Part shown: piece after piece, positions 27,714-36,136 of the stretch
How positions within the stretch are numbered: the first letter of the stretch is position 1
How the letters are laid out: every line of letters begins with the position of its first letter
NCBI RefSeq assembly: GCF_007896435.1
Contig: NZ_VCBL01000002.1
Span: forward strand, 62,001-126,000
From: Rummeliibacillus suwonensis
GTDB lineage: Bacteria; Bacillota; Bacilli; Bacillales_A; Planococcaceae
Length of the DNA stretch: 64,000 nt
Direction: 5' to 3'
Translations under genes and position numbers: made by a program
Notes under the pieces: model-generated
What the model was told of the DNA's origin: nothing
The model's database searches: none
The model's input: the letters and a program-made list of their open reading frames with translations, nothing else

Positions 27714-28718
27714 TTGGTTCGAAATTTAATTCCTTTATTAGCCTTCACCATGTTTTTTAGTACTATTTTCTCCATGAATACATCTGCGAAAGAAGAACCC
27801 TCAAGGGAAGAAGTTTTGAAGCAGCGAATGACTTATTATGTCCAATTTGAGGATTTACTTGTACCTTGGTACTTTTTGGCTGCGATTGATCAATATGAAC
27901 GTAATATACAATCAGTTCGTCGCGATATTCCCAAACGTGATAGTGTAATTGCTATCCGATTTTCTGAAGAGTATTGGGCGGGTCCTTTCAATCCTTTGGC
28001 TCAGGATACATCACCAACGACCATTGACTATTTCGGAGGAATGGGACTTGATGGTGATCAGGATGGAATTGCCAATTTAGATGATGATGATGATGTGATG
28101 TTTACAATGGCAAATTTTCTAAGCCAATATGGTCCTTCTGAAAAAGATTTTAAATCGGCTTTATGGGAATACTACAAAAGTGAAAAAGTGGTCAATCAAA
28201 TTTTGACAAATGCAAAGCTATATAAGCATTTCAACACAATCGATTTGGATAAACATTCTTTTCCAGTAGTACTTAGCTACAACTATAGCTTCAAAGGTAC
28301 TTGGGGAGCCAACCGTGGTTGGGGAGGAAGAAGAATCCATGAAGGAACAGACGTTTTTGCAGATTATGGCACACCCGTGTTGTCCGCATCCTATGGTGTA
28401 GTTGAAACAAAAGGCTGGAACCAGTTCGGCGGATGGCGCATTGGCATACGAGATCAAAATAATTCGTACCATTATTATGCTCACTTATCTTCTTATAGCA
28501 AGGACATTCAAATCGGAGATATCGTAGAGCCTGGAAAAGTAATCGGATTTGTCGGCAGTTCTGGCTATGGTAAAGAGGGTACATCTGGTAAATTTCCTCC
28601 ACATCTCCATTACGGCATCTATAAATTCAATGGCCGTACTGAATGGGCATTTGATCCATATCCGTCACTTTTGCTTTGGGAGCGACAAACGAAAGAAGCA
28701 AAACGCAGTAATCGATAA
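27714..28718 (+). CDS. lytH: L-Ala-D-Glu peptidoglycan peptidase LytH (M23 family)
   Basis: Starts at TTG 27714, 10 bases after AAAGGAGGG; 334 residues. A signal peptide (LIPLLAFTMFFSTIFSMNTSA) is followed by a conserved LytH-type N-domain (LAAIDQYERNIQSVRRDIPK, FGGMGLDGDQDG, LWEYYK) and a C-terminal M23 domain with zinc ligands H209-x3-D213 (HEGTD) and H297-L-H299. These features closely match Bacillus subtilis LytH (YunA), made late in sporulation to trim cortex peptidoglycan side chains to single L-Ala. It is divergent from prkA. I found no clear sigma-K promoter. Confidence 0.9.
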   Translation: MVRNLIPLLAFTMFFSTIFSMNTSAKEEPSREEVLKQRMTYYVQFEDLLVPWYFLAAIDQYERNIQSVRRDIPKRDSVIAIRFSEEYWAGPFNPLAQDTSPTTIDYFGGMGLDGDQDGIANLDDDDDVMFTMANFLSQYGPSEKDFKSALWEYYKSEKVVNQILTNAKLYKHFNTIDLDKHSFPVVLSYNYSFKGTWGANRGWGGRRIHEGTDVFADYGTPVLSASYGVVETKGWNQFGGWRIGIRDQNNSYHYYAHLSSYSKDIQIGDIVEPGKVIGFVGSSGYGKEGTSGKFPPHLHYGIYKFNGRTEWAFDPYPSLLLWERQTKEAKRSNR

Positions 28719-28729
28719 ATATATGAAGA

Positions 28730-28762
28730 GGAGTTGTTCATCTATTTGGACAGCTCCCTTTT
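28730..28762 (+). terminator. Terminator of lytH
   Basis: Stem GGAGTTGTTC (28730-28739) / GGACAGCTCC (28748-28757) with two G-U pairs, followed by CTTTTAAAT. It lies about 10 bases past the stop. Confidence 0.7.
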
Positions 28763-28804
28763 AAATCCATTTCACAAATACTTTTGAAACATCATCCTAG
28801 CCTT

Positions 28805-29170
28805 CTACGATAATTTACTTTGCAAATCCTCTGAAAGCTTAAAAAGGATAACACGCTCTCCAGTCTTTGTACTAAGATCCGTATGAAAACTGATCACTTC
28901 TTCGCCCGTTATATCTAGAATAATTTGTTTGAGTTCCTCTAAACCTGATTCTACTAAACTATTCCGATGTGTTTTTACGGACAGCAATCCTTCTTTATTT
29001 TTACATACTGAATATTCAGCGGGTGTTAAAATTCCGCGTAGTACAATAATAATCATGTCTCGCAAGATATCTGATTTGACAGAAACCGAGCCTCTTCCTA
29101 AATAAGTTTTTTCCCAGTGAGTTAATGCTTTACTTATTTCTGATTCAATATTTCCTTTTGTTTTATCCAT
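28805..29170 (-). CDS. mpsC: MpsC/DUF2294 family protein
   Basis: A 121-residue DUF2294 protein: GRGSVSVKSDILRDMIIIVL, LRGILTPAEYSVCKN, and FHTDLSTKTGERVILFKL. The family is named MpsC after the Staphylococcus aureus mpsABC locus, where mpsA and mpsB encode the NuoL-like and DUF2309 subunits of a bicarbonate/CO2 concentrating system. The same three gene types are in the same order here. Its own role is unknown; it is soluble and small. It starts 81 bases after dabA. Confidence 0.85.
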   Translation of the reverse strand: MDKTKGNIESEISKALTHWEKTYLGRGSVSVKSDILRDMIIIVLRGILTPAEYSVCKNKEGLLSVKTHRNSLVESGLEELKQIILDITGEEVISFHTDLSTKTGERVILFKLSEDLQSKLS

Positions 29171-29251
29171 AATATCATTTCCATCCCCTATTCAATTAAA
29201 TGTGACTAATGAACAAACATAAATTCATTCATTATTCAATTATGATTAAAG

Positions 29252-31864
29252 CTAGGACCAGCTTTCCCAGCGACCCTCATCATCGATGGATGCTAAGCGG
29301 ATCCAACCGTTTTGGACTTTTTGAAGAAAAGCAGAATCACGATCCATTAGTCGTTCAATATATTTTCTTGGTGCTTGGATCACTACCAGTAAACGCAATG
29401 GTTCGTGATATGCCTCTTGGTCTGATTGCATAACTGACTGCCATGGAAGTCCAAACAGTAAATCACTCGCGTTACCTTGCATCACGCCAATACCAGATGT
29501 TATGGTTTGAGTCGTTTTGTTTCCACTGCCATAATAATGTGGTGCAACGGTAGACGCATAATATTGGAGGTTAATCCATTGCGCAACTTTGGCTGGTCCA
29601 GCAATAATTTTAGCAAGTATATCCCCATTGTCGTCATTTTTCCACTGATAATTATGAAGAAATGCTCGTCCCTCTAAATTACATGCTGCCGTAAGTGTCC
29701 GCTCTCCAATGATAAAAGCCGCATTACGAGCCAATCCCCATTCTGGACGCACTTCACTCCAGTCCTCAGCCAAACGTTGCACCTCACCTTTGGAATTTTT
29801 ATAATGCGAATGCAATGTTGGTAACTGTACAATTCGTTCTGCATTTGCTTCATCACAAACTTTTGACAATTTTGTTTGTACACATTCCAATGATCGTTGT
29901 GCAGCTTCCGAAAGTTCAGGAACATAAATGAAACGAAGTTCATCAAGTGTCGTAATATGCTCAGCCGCTACAAAAACGGTTTCTTTTGGTATCACAATTC
30001 CTACTTTTTCTAATGCCTCTCTTACTTTTGGAAGATTGCACAAAGTTGCTAAAACACGTGCGTTAAAACCACTTGATGCCCCTCCACATGCACCACAATC
30101 TAATGCTGAGGAATATGGATTGTTTGTGCTATGACTACTATGACCGCAGATGACGACCAAGGGAGCAAAATGCTCTGTTAGCCCCATCATTCTCAATGCT
30201 TGGTTTGCATAAAACACTTGCTCTTTTTCAGAAAATCCTACGGGCAATATTGAATCTAGCGTGTGTATATGGTCAAGTGAAAGTTTAGTGGATGGTTTAC
30301 GCGACCACTTTTTTCGCAATTTCCTCATCGTATAACCTGTTTTTTGCGGTACAAAGCTGCGAGCCAATGTTTGCAAACTTAGCCAAGGACCACTAATCTC
30401 TGGCAATAACAAATTGGTTAGCATATTATGCTTCAATTTATTGAATGTATGACTTATTGAATGGATAGTGTTTTCACGTTGTTTATACTGTTTTAAATCG
30501 TCATCTGTTGATGATTCGATGACTTTGTGTTTAGGCTTGAACATTACTGGTAAGGAGTCATGACTATGTGTACTACCAAGCTTTGTCGTTTCAATTGGCA
30601 ATCCAAAAAAACCAGCTGTTCCAAATGTTTCAAAAGGACCTATTTTTTCTAGTTGACGACGAAAAGGTTCTGAACGCACGTCAATACAGAAAGCAAATTG
30701 CGCCAATACTGGCATCGTTGGTTGAACGATTGAAGGCTGTGGGGATGTCATCATTTCTTTTATATGAACTTCATATGTTTTTTCCCATGCTTCTAACCAA
30801 AGCCGACTGCGCACAAACCGATCAAAACGATTGGCCAATAACAAGCGAGCCTTTATTTCTTCAGGGGATAAATTCTCCCAATCTTCTATTGGCGTATCTC
30901 CCCATTTCATCCATCTTGTTAGCAACGATTCTATTAGCCCTTGCTTTTCTGCTTTTAGCTTAGGTAAAGGTAAATATGGTTGCAACAAAGCACATTCCAG
31001 CGAAATTCGAACGGCTAAATACTCTAAGAATAGCTTTTCCTCTTTAGTAGACTGTTGGGAACGCCAAAGCATCATTCCAGCCCAACCCGGTAATGAGAGT
31101 AAATGTGCTTCAAAATAATCTTGCGCTTCAGATGGAGGAATCTCTAATGCTATTAATCCTTTGACTAAAGCACGTTCCGGATTCTCTGGCAAGGATTGTA
31201 ATTGTTTGCGCATACTATGGCTGAGTGCTGGATCATATGGAACCATCATCTTCCAAGCTTGATAAAATCCTTTTTCACGGTGAGGCATCGACCAAACTGC
31301 CTGTGACTCATCTAAATATAATTTACACCATTTGATGATATGAAGATTTAGTTCATCCGCAAACTCCCCTTTTCCCACTTGTTCTACATATTGCTTATAT
31401 GCATGAATCGTATGATTATTAGGAATTTGCGATTGATAGTGACTCAGTTCCTGTGCTACTTTTTTTAAGTGCTGCCCTTCTGAAGGATGAAAAGGCTGCT
31501 GATCAAGTGCCAGCGCATTGCGGCAAAACTGTTCTGCTACATTTTTCGATAAATCTAAAGCCTGTGTAGCCAGCCACTTTCTCATTCCCTCTTCTAAAAA
31601 CTGTTTATCGATCTCTCCCTTTTCATAGGCATCTATTAATAACGCATTATTTGGGTATATGTCAACATCACGACTATCTTTCAGTCGGCGTGCTACTTGT
31701 TCAAAGGTTTGTTGTTCTAACCCTGCCCAAGGACTTCGAGCTGCAAATTGGTTAATAGGTCCAAGTGGTACGATTACCTTACTAGCTGATTTCACCCATT
31801 CATTTATATCACAATAAGAATCATCAGGTTCTTTGTCATAGTTTAATGTAGTTGCCATGCTCAA
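29252..31864 (-). CDS. dabA: Inorganic carbon transporter subunit DabA (DUF2309 / MpsB)
   Basis: An 870-residue soluble DUF2309 protein. The start TTG 31864 overlaps the dabB stop as TTGA and lies 8 bases after GGAGGG, so the two are coupled. The zinc site is complete: C393 and D395 (CIDVRS), H575 (CGHSSH) and C590 (DCGACGG). The 2- and 15-residue spacings equal those of the characterised DabA ligands C351, D353, H524 and C539. DabA is a beta-carbonic-anhydrase-like subunit that, coupled to the membrane protein DabB, is thought to convert CO2 to bicarbonate in one direction. Confidence 0.93.
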   Translation of the reverse strand: MSMATTLNYDKEPDDSYCDINEWVKSASKVIVPLGPINQFAARSPWAGLEQQTFEQVARRLKDSRDVDIYPNNALLIDAYEKGEIDKQFLEEGMRKWLATQALDLSKNVAEQFCRNALALDQQPFHPSEGQHLKKVAQELSHYQSQIPNNHTIHAYKQYVEQVGKGEFADELNLHIIKWCKLYLDESQAVWSMPHREKGFYQAWKMMVPYDPALSHSMRKQLQSLPENPERALVKGLIALEIPPSEAQDYFEAHLLSLPGWAGMMLWRSQQSTKEEKLFLEYLAVRISLECALLQPYLPLPKLKAEKQGLIESLLTRWMKWGDTPIEDWENLSPEEIKARLLLANRFDRFVRSRLWLEAWEKTYEVHIKEMMTSPQPSIVQPTMPVLAQFAFCIDVRSEPFRRQLEKIGPFETFGTAGFFGLPIETTKLGSTHSHDSLPVMFKPKHKVIESSTDDDLKQYKQRENTIHSISHTFNKLKHNMLTNLLLPEISGPWLSLQTLARSFVPQKTGYTMRKLRKKWSRKPSTKLSLDHIHTLDSILPVGFSEKEQVFYANQALRMMGLTEHFAPLVVICGHSSHSTNNPYSSALDCGACGGASSGFNARVLATLCNLPKVREALEKVGIVIPKETVFVAAEHITTLDELRFIYVPELSEAAQRSLECVQTKLSKVCDEANAERIVQLPTLHSHYKNSKGEVQRLAEDWSEVRPEWGLARNAAFIIGERTLTAACNLEGRAFLHNYQWKNDDNGDILAKIIAGPAKVAQWINLQYYASTVAPHYYGSGNKTTQTITSGIGVMQGNASDLLFGLPWQSVMQSDQEAYHEPLRLLVVIQAPRKYIERLMDRDSAFLQKVQNGWIRLASIDDEGRWESWS

Positions 31865-33393
31865 TGTACATTCCCTCCTCGAGATAGTAATTGTGTTAGA
31901 TACTGTGGATGACTTTCTACTAAATTTCTTTTTGGTTCACCTAATCGAATGAGCCAGAGATAAATGGTCAATGAAATTTTTGAATTTTTACGAATGAACC
32001 ATGTTCCCATTACGCTAGCTACTAATAAGATGACTAAGAGTAGAATCCCCATTGAAATAGATTGTTGGATTCCAACTGGGAGCGCATTTTGCAAAAGCCG
32101 CTCAAAGGTAATGTGCACCATTTGGAATACAGTGGCTGCTCCTATGAATAAAATAATCCCGGTAATCCGTCCAATATGACCCGTTCCAAAAGCAATAAGC
32201 TGTATCCAAGCAAGTACTACAGACCACCCTAATATTAAAGCGCTTACTAATTGATAGCCTTCAGTTGGAGAAGTCAGCCAAAAGGCAACGCCCAATAATA
32301 ACCCTAAAATTCCACCAATCATCATCCATACATATGAAGATGGCTGAACCTTATATGTGATCGGTTCATGTTGCCCAGCAGCAGAACCAGCTTGTAAGAA
32401 TAATGTTGATTTAAACAAACCATGTAACACTGCATGTGTAATAGCCGCTAAATAGGCTCCTAAAGCGCATTCGATCAACATAAAACCCATTTGTGCAATA
32501 GTAGAACCTACAAGCTGGCGTTTGTAATCAACTTGTACAAGCATAATTCCTGTGCCGACTAATACGGACACACTGGACAATACAAGTAAAACAACTTGCA
32601 CTGAATTCCCATCGAAAAGGGGTGCAAAGCGTGTCAGCATCATACTACCTGCATTGACAATGCCCGCGTGCATGATTGCAGATATAGGTGTCGGTGCCAC
32701 AACCGAGTCTAACAACCAGCGTTGGAAAGGCCATTGTGCTGCTGGAATAATCGTCGATACGAGTAACAATAGATTGATACCCGTTTTTTCCCATGCGTTG
32801 AATTGTGAAAGACTATCCTGACGAAGGACTTGAGATAACTGCCAATGTCCCGTCACTTGTTCAATCCATACAATTGCGACCAGCAAGATCACCCAACTAA
32901 TGACAAAATAACGCCCTGAAGTTTTAGAAGCATGACGAGCTACTTTCCATTCTTTTCTTAATCCTATGAGTAATGTTAATCCTAGAAGTGTAAGACCCCA
33001 TCCGATCAAAAGCAACCGCAGATCGTCACTTAGCCAGGCAAGTGAATCTACAACTGTTGTAGCTGTTAAAAGCGCAAAATATTTTCGATAAGATCGATCC
33101 CCCAGTAAATAATGAACTGAATAACGTTGTACAATGAGTCCAATTGTTAAAACAAATGTCGACCATAGCCATGATAAAGAATCAAAATGCCAAGGCCCTA
33201 TTATCACATTCTCATTGTTAAAAACTAATGCCATGAAGGCAACAATTGGCGATAAAGCAATGATACCTATATGAACATGGACATAATTGACAGGAACTTT
33301 TGGGATTAAAATAATAAAAGCACTGCATATGGAAAGCATTAACAATAAAAAAAATACTGTCGACCATGAAATGGAACCTAATAAATTGAACAT
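31861..33393 (-). CDS. dabB: Inorganic carbon transporter membrane subunit DabB (NuoL-like / MpsA)
   Basis: A 510-residue polytopic membrane protein with about 13 helices, related to the proton-pumping NuoL/ND5 subunits of complex I and Mrp antiporters. Motifs include RYSVHYLLGDRSYRKYFALL and AAQWPFQRWLLDSVVAPTPISA, HAGIVNAGS and HAVLHGLFKSTLFLQAG. AGGAGG precedes the ATG. It heads the dabB-dabA-mpsC operon and would supply ion-gradient energy to DabA. A terminator-like hairpin lies in its leader. No NADH dehydrogenase genes are nearby, so it is not part of complex I. Confidence 0.92.
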   Translation of the reverse strand: MFNLLGSISWSTVFFLLLMLSICSAFIILIPKVPVNYVHVHIGIIALSPIVAFMALVFNNENVIIGPWHFDSLSWLWSTFVLTIGLIVQRYSVHYLLGDRSYRKYFALLTATTVVDSLAWLSDDLRLLLIGWGLTLLGLTLLIGLRKEWKVARHASKTSGRYFVISWVILLVAIVWIEQVTGHWQLSQVLRQDSLSQFNAWEKTGINLLLLVSTIIPAAQWPFQRWLLDSVVAPTPISAIMHAGIVNAGSMMLTRFAPLFDGNSVQVVLLVLSSVSVLVGTGIMLVQVDYKRQLVGSTIAQMGFMLIECALGAYLAAITHAVLHGLFKSTLFLQAGSAAGQHEPITYKVQPSSYVWMMIGGILGLLLGVAFWLTSPTEGYQLVSALILGWSVVLAWIQLIAFGTGHIGRITGIILFIGAATVFQMVHITFERLLQNALPVGIQQSISMGILLLVILLVASVMGTWFIRKNSKISLTIYLWLIRLGEPKRNLVESHPQYLTQLLSRGGNVH

Positions 33394-33463
33394 TCAACTT
33401 CCTCCTGTGAAATTGATGAAAGGTAAAATCAAAATTCTTTTAATAGTGTTATTTTCAATCTAA

Positions 33464-33532
33464 TCAAATAAAAAACCGACAATCTCTCATTCTAACGATC
33501 TTTCATCATTAGAATTTAGAAATTATCGGTTT
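33464..33532 (-). promoter_or_regulatory. Terminator-like attenuator in the dabB leader
   Basis: On the minus strand, arms AAACCGATAAT (complement of 33522-33532) and ATTGTCGGTTT (complement of 33473-33483), with an inner TTCTAA/TTAGAA pairing, are followed by TTTTTTATTTG. It lies about 70 bases upstream of dabB and about 40 bases downstream of a candidate transcription start. It could attenuate the operon, or simply terminate a short RNA. Confidence 0.55.
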
Positions 33533-33574
33533 ACTTTTAACTAGCCCATTGTTTGGGATTTAAATAGCCTACCT

Positions 33575-33606
33575 ATTATAACAGTCTTCCAGCAATAGCA
33601 TGGAAG
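33575..33606 (-). promoter_or_regulatory. Candidate dabB promoter with overlapping inverted repeat
   Basis: An extended -10 element TGTTATAAT (complement of 33575-33583) predicts a start near 33568. Just upstream, where -35 should lie, is the dyad CTTCCA-N9-TGGAAG (33586-33606), positioned like a repressor or activator site. No TTGACA-like -35 is present. Confidence 0.45.
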
Positions 33607-33859
33607 CACCTTGAAATAGCTGTAATATTAGTATATGGACATACTTTTTCAAATCATCATATTCGTATATAACGCTTTGCTAAAGCATTCTATATAATCA
33701 ATTACTTCTTAAGATATGTTTATTGATTATTATTCTAATGTTCATAAAGGATTCTGTCAAGGTGTAAATTAAAACAGTTAGCCAATATTCGACATTGTTG
33801 TAATACAGAATAAATATGGAAGTAGATTCCTTGTATGTATGAACTAAATTGTTCTAAGC

Positions 33860-34040
33860 GTGGATACAATTTATTTTTCCGTGGATTGGATGGCAATTAT
33901 CGTGGATGGAAGGTTATTCCCCATGGATTGGACAATATTTCCCGTGGATGGAGGGGCAGTTTCCGTGGATAGGCAACTTTTTCGTAGATCGAAGGGCAGT
34001 TTCCATAGATGGGCAACATTTCTCGTGGATCGAAAGCTAT
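33860..34040 (+). repeat. Array 3: nine units of 19-21 bp with GTGGAT motif
   Basis: GTGGAT-like hexamers start at 33860, 33881, 33902, 33923, 33944, 33965, 33984, 34005 and 34025. The first six are exactly 21 bp apart; later spacings are 19, 21 and 20. Common extensions are CGTGGATGGA and GGCAGTTTC. The motif is the reverse complement of array 1. Confidence 0.85.
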
Positions 34041-34131
34041 TTTCTAAAGTCAAATCGGATACTATTTAAACATATAAATCAACTTCTAAAGCAATTAAGT
34101 CATTAATAATAAAATATTTTTTGTATGAAAA

Positions 34132-34146
34132 TGATAATTATTATCA
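34132..34146. promoter_or_regulatory. Fur-box-like 7-1-7 palindrome
   Basis: TGATAATTATTATCA is identical to the Bacillus Fur 7-1-7 consensus (TGATAATnATTATCA). No gene start lies next to it: it is between array 3 and the terminator of the DUF1540 gene. Either it is an orphan site, or it belonged to a lost gene. Confidence 0.5.
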
Positions 34147-34157
34147 ATAATATAGAT

Positions 34158-34182
34158 ATAAAAGGATAACCCGAAAAGGTTA
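34158..34182 (-). terminator. Terminator of the DUF1540 gene
   Basis: Stem AGGATAACC / GGTTATCCT with loop CGAAAA in 34163-34186, followed on the minus strand by TTTATATC. It begins about 20 bases past the DUF1540 stop. Confidence 0.7.
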
Positions 34183-34202
34183 TCCTAATAATAATTGCAA
34201 AA

Positions 34203-34361
34203 TTATTTTGTTGGTTCAAATGTTTTACAATCTGTTTCTTCAGTAGTAGAGGCCTGATTCCCTCTATTGCTGACTACATAGATTTCATGAGCAGAACATT
34301 GATTTCCATTTTTCCAAAACGTACAATTGCTTACTTCACAAAGAACATCCTTTGCCATCAT
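34203..34361 (-). CDS. DUF1540 small cysteine protein
   Basis: A 52-residue gene with AGGAGGTG 5 bases before a double ATG (34361 and 34358). The product reads MMAKDVLCEVSNCTFWKNGN and continues with QCSAHEIYV and EETDCKTFEP. Four cysteines in C-x5-C-x7-C...D-C-x-TF spacing with the W-x-x-G-x-x-C-x-A motif match the DUF1540 family, small possible metal-binding proteins in Firmicutes of unknown role. It stands alone with its own terminator. Confidence 0.85.
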   Translation of the reverse strand: MMAKDVLCEVSNCTFWKNGNQCSAHEIYVVSNRGNQASTTEETDCKTFEPTK

Positions 34362-34560
34362 ACAACACCTCCTTTGTAGCTAGTATTGACAGGAATACAA
34401 AAGTTGATACGCTCAAAGAAAGTGTCCATTATTTGATGACTAGGATCATTGGAGACCATAAAAAGAAATTTTTCACCTTAAAAAATTAACCGAACAAAAA
34501 GATCATAGATGATGAACCTATGATCTAATTGTTTCCAATTCTTTATTTGAATATGCAATT

Positions 34561-34773
34561 TTTATCCCGCCTTAACGAGCAGTAGTACTCCCACCTCAAA
34601 ATTCAGCAAAAGTAAAGGAGTTAGGGAAGAAATCAACTGCCGCATGCACCCGATTGGTTCGGGCCAACAAGAGGTTGGTCCCTCAGATGTTGCCACAGGA
34701 CGTGGCGCTTTTAACCTGAGTTCCTCTCCATCAATGGTGGATGAAAAAACCCCACTGATGAAAGTTTCACTTT
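34561..34773 (-). repeat. Family A repeat, copy A10 (long form with cassette)
   Basis: Runs TTTATCCCGC to TTTCACTTT. The cassette (34661-34728) has CCAAC-AAGAG-GTTGG and GCCAC-AGGAC-GTGGC plus an ACCTGAG block. It ends 7 bases before the stop codon of the Old Yellow Enzyme gene, so it forms that gene's 3' UTR. Confidence 0.88.
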
Positions 34774-34779
34774 ATCGTT

Positions 34780-35880
34780 TTACATTCCTGGAATCCAACC
34801 AGGTCTATGTAGCATTTTCCACATTGGATCTGGAATGACCAGTTCTTTTTGTTTTGATTTATCTATTTTTGTTGGGATATTGTGATCTCCTGCTTCAGCT
34901 TTTTGTACCCAGTCTGGTTCGATTAAAAGTTCTCTTCCTAGAGCGAGCAAATCGATTCCTGATTCACTTGCTTTTTCAGCATCCTCTAATGAATAGATAG
35001 AGCCAACACCGATTAACGGGGTACGTCCATGAATCGTCTCCAACAAGATTTCAACACGTGTTTTATTTTTATCTCCACTAAAACGATGAGGTTTTGTGAA
35101 GAATTCTCCTTGTGATACATGTAAATAGGTTAACTCCTTACCTGCAAGAGCATCAATAAGCTTTACTGTTTGATCCATTGTAATCCCAGTTTCTTCTTCC
35201 TCTTCCGGAGAAAATCGATATCCAACGATAAATGGTTCCTTAGCATATTTTTCCGCAGCTTTTTTTACTTCATCGACAACTTCTAATGGGAAACGCATAC
35301 GATTTTCGAGTGAACCACCATATTCATCGGTACGTCGATTTGTATAACCTGAGAAAAATTGTTGAAGTAAATACGTATTTGCACCGTGAATTTCAACACC
35401 GTCATACCCAGCTTCAATCGCACGACGAGTTGTTTCACCGTATGCTTTAACAATTTCTTTAATTTCTTCTATTGTTAAAGGGCGTGGCGTCGCATTGCCT
35501 GGAAATGCGACATCGCTAGCACTAACGATTTCACCATTCGGTACTTCTTCAGGAATAGAACGTCTGCCGCCATGATAAATTTGTAATACTGCTTTTGCTC
35601 CGCCTTCATGTATAGCGTCCGCTACTCGTTTCAAACTTGGAATAAATTGATCTGAAAATCCGGCAAATTGACCTGGAAATCCTTTTCCATTTTCTGTAAT
35701 ATGCGTACAAGCTGTCACAACCAGACCAACACCTTTTGAGCGACGCGCATAGTATGCTACCTCTGAATCTGATACTGTACCATCAGCATTACTCGAATAA
35801 TTCGTCATCGGTGCCATTACAACACGATTTTTCAAAGAAATACCATTTGAAAATGTATAGCTTTCAAATAAATTCATCAT
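34780..35880 (-). CDS. NADH:flavin oxidoreductase, Old Yellow Enzyme family
   Basis: A 366-residue FMN-binding TIM-barrel protein: RVVMAPMTNYSSNADGTVSD, the substrate/flavin motif H165-G-A-N168 (VEIHGANTYLLQQFFS), TNRRTDEYGGSLENR and IGVGSIYSLEDAE. Such enzymes reduce activated C=C bonds of enones using NAD(P)H. AGGAG is 7 bases before the double ATG. It resembles Bacillus YqiG-type proteins but I do not assign a symbol. Transcribed alone. Confidence 0.93.
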   Translation of the reverse strand: MMNLFESYTFSNGISLKNRVVMAPMTNYSSNADGTVSDSEVAYYARRSKGVGLVVTACTHITENGKGFPGQFAGFSDQFIPSLKRVADAIHEGGAKAVLQIYHGGRRSIPEEVPNGEIVSASDVAFPGNATPRPLTIEEIKEIVKAYGETTRRAIEAGYDGVEIHGANTYLLQQFFSGYTNRRTDEYGGSLENRMRFPLEVVDEVKKAAEKYAKEPFIVGYRFSPEEEEETGITMDQTVKLIDALAGKELTYLHVSQGEFFTKPHRFSGDKNKTRVEILLETIHGRTPLIGVGSIYSLEDAEKASESGIDLLALGRELLIEPDWVQKAEAGDHNIPTKIDKSKQKELVIPDPMWKMLHRPGWIPGM

Positions 35881-36136
35881 TTCTCAGCTCCTTAAGAGAA
35901 TTTTAAGTTGGAAGTTGTTTACTTCTTCTATCGTATTCGTCCAAAAACTTTATGTCAAAAGATTAGATTGAGCACCATTTTGATGAAAAAAATCTATCTT
36001 ATATTAGCTTTAAAAAAAGCAAAACTAGCTGTTTATTAAGAATAATTTTCATGAAGAACATCCATTTTATGCGAAGTAATTGATCTAAGCAATCATTTTC
36101 AAAACATGGCTGATATAATCATCAATAATTACTTTC

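Noticed and set aside
33860-34106. Overlapping frames on both strands of array 3
   Set aside because: Several frames stay open because the period is a multiple of three; spacings of 19 and 20 bp later break any single frame, which argues against coding.
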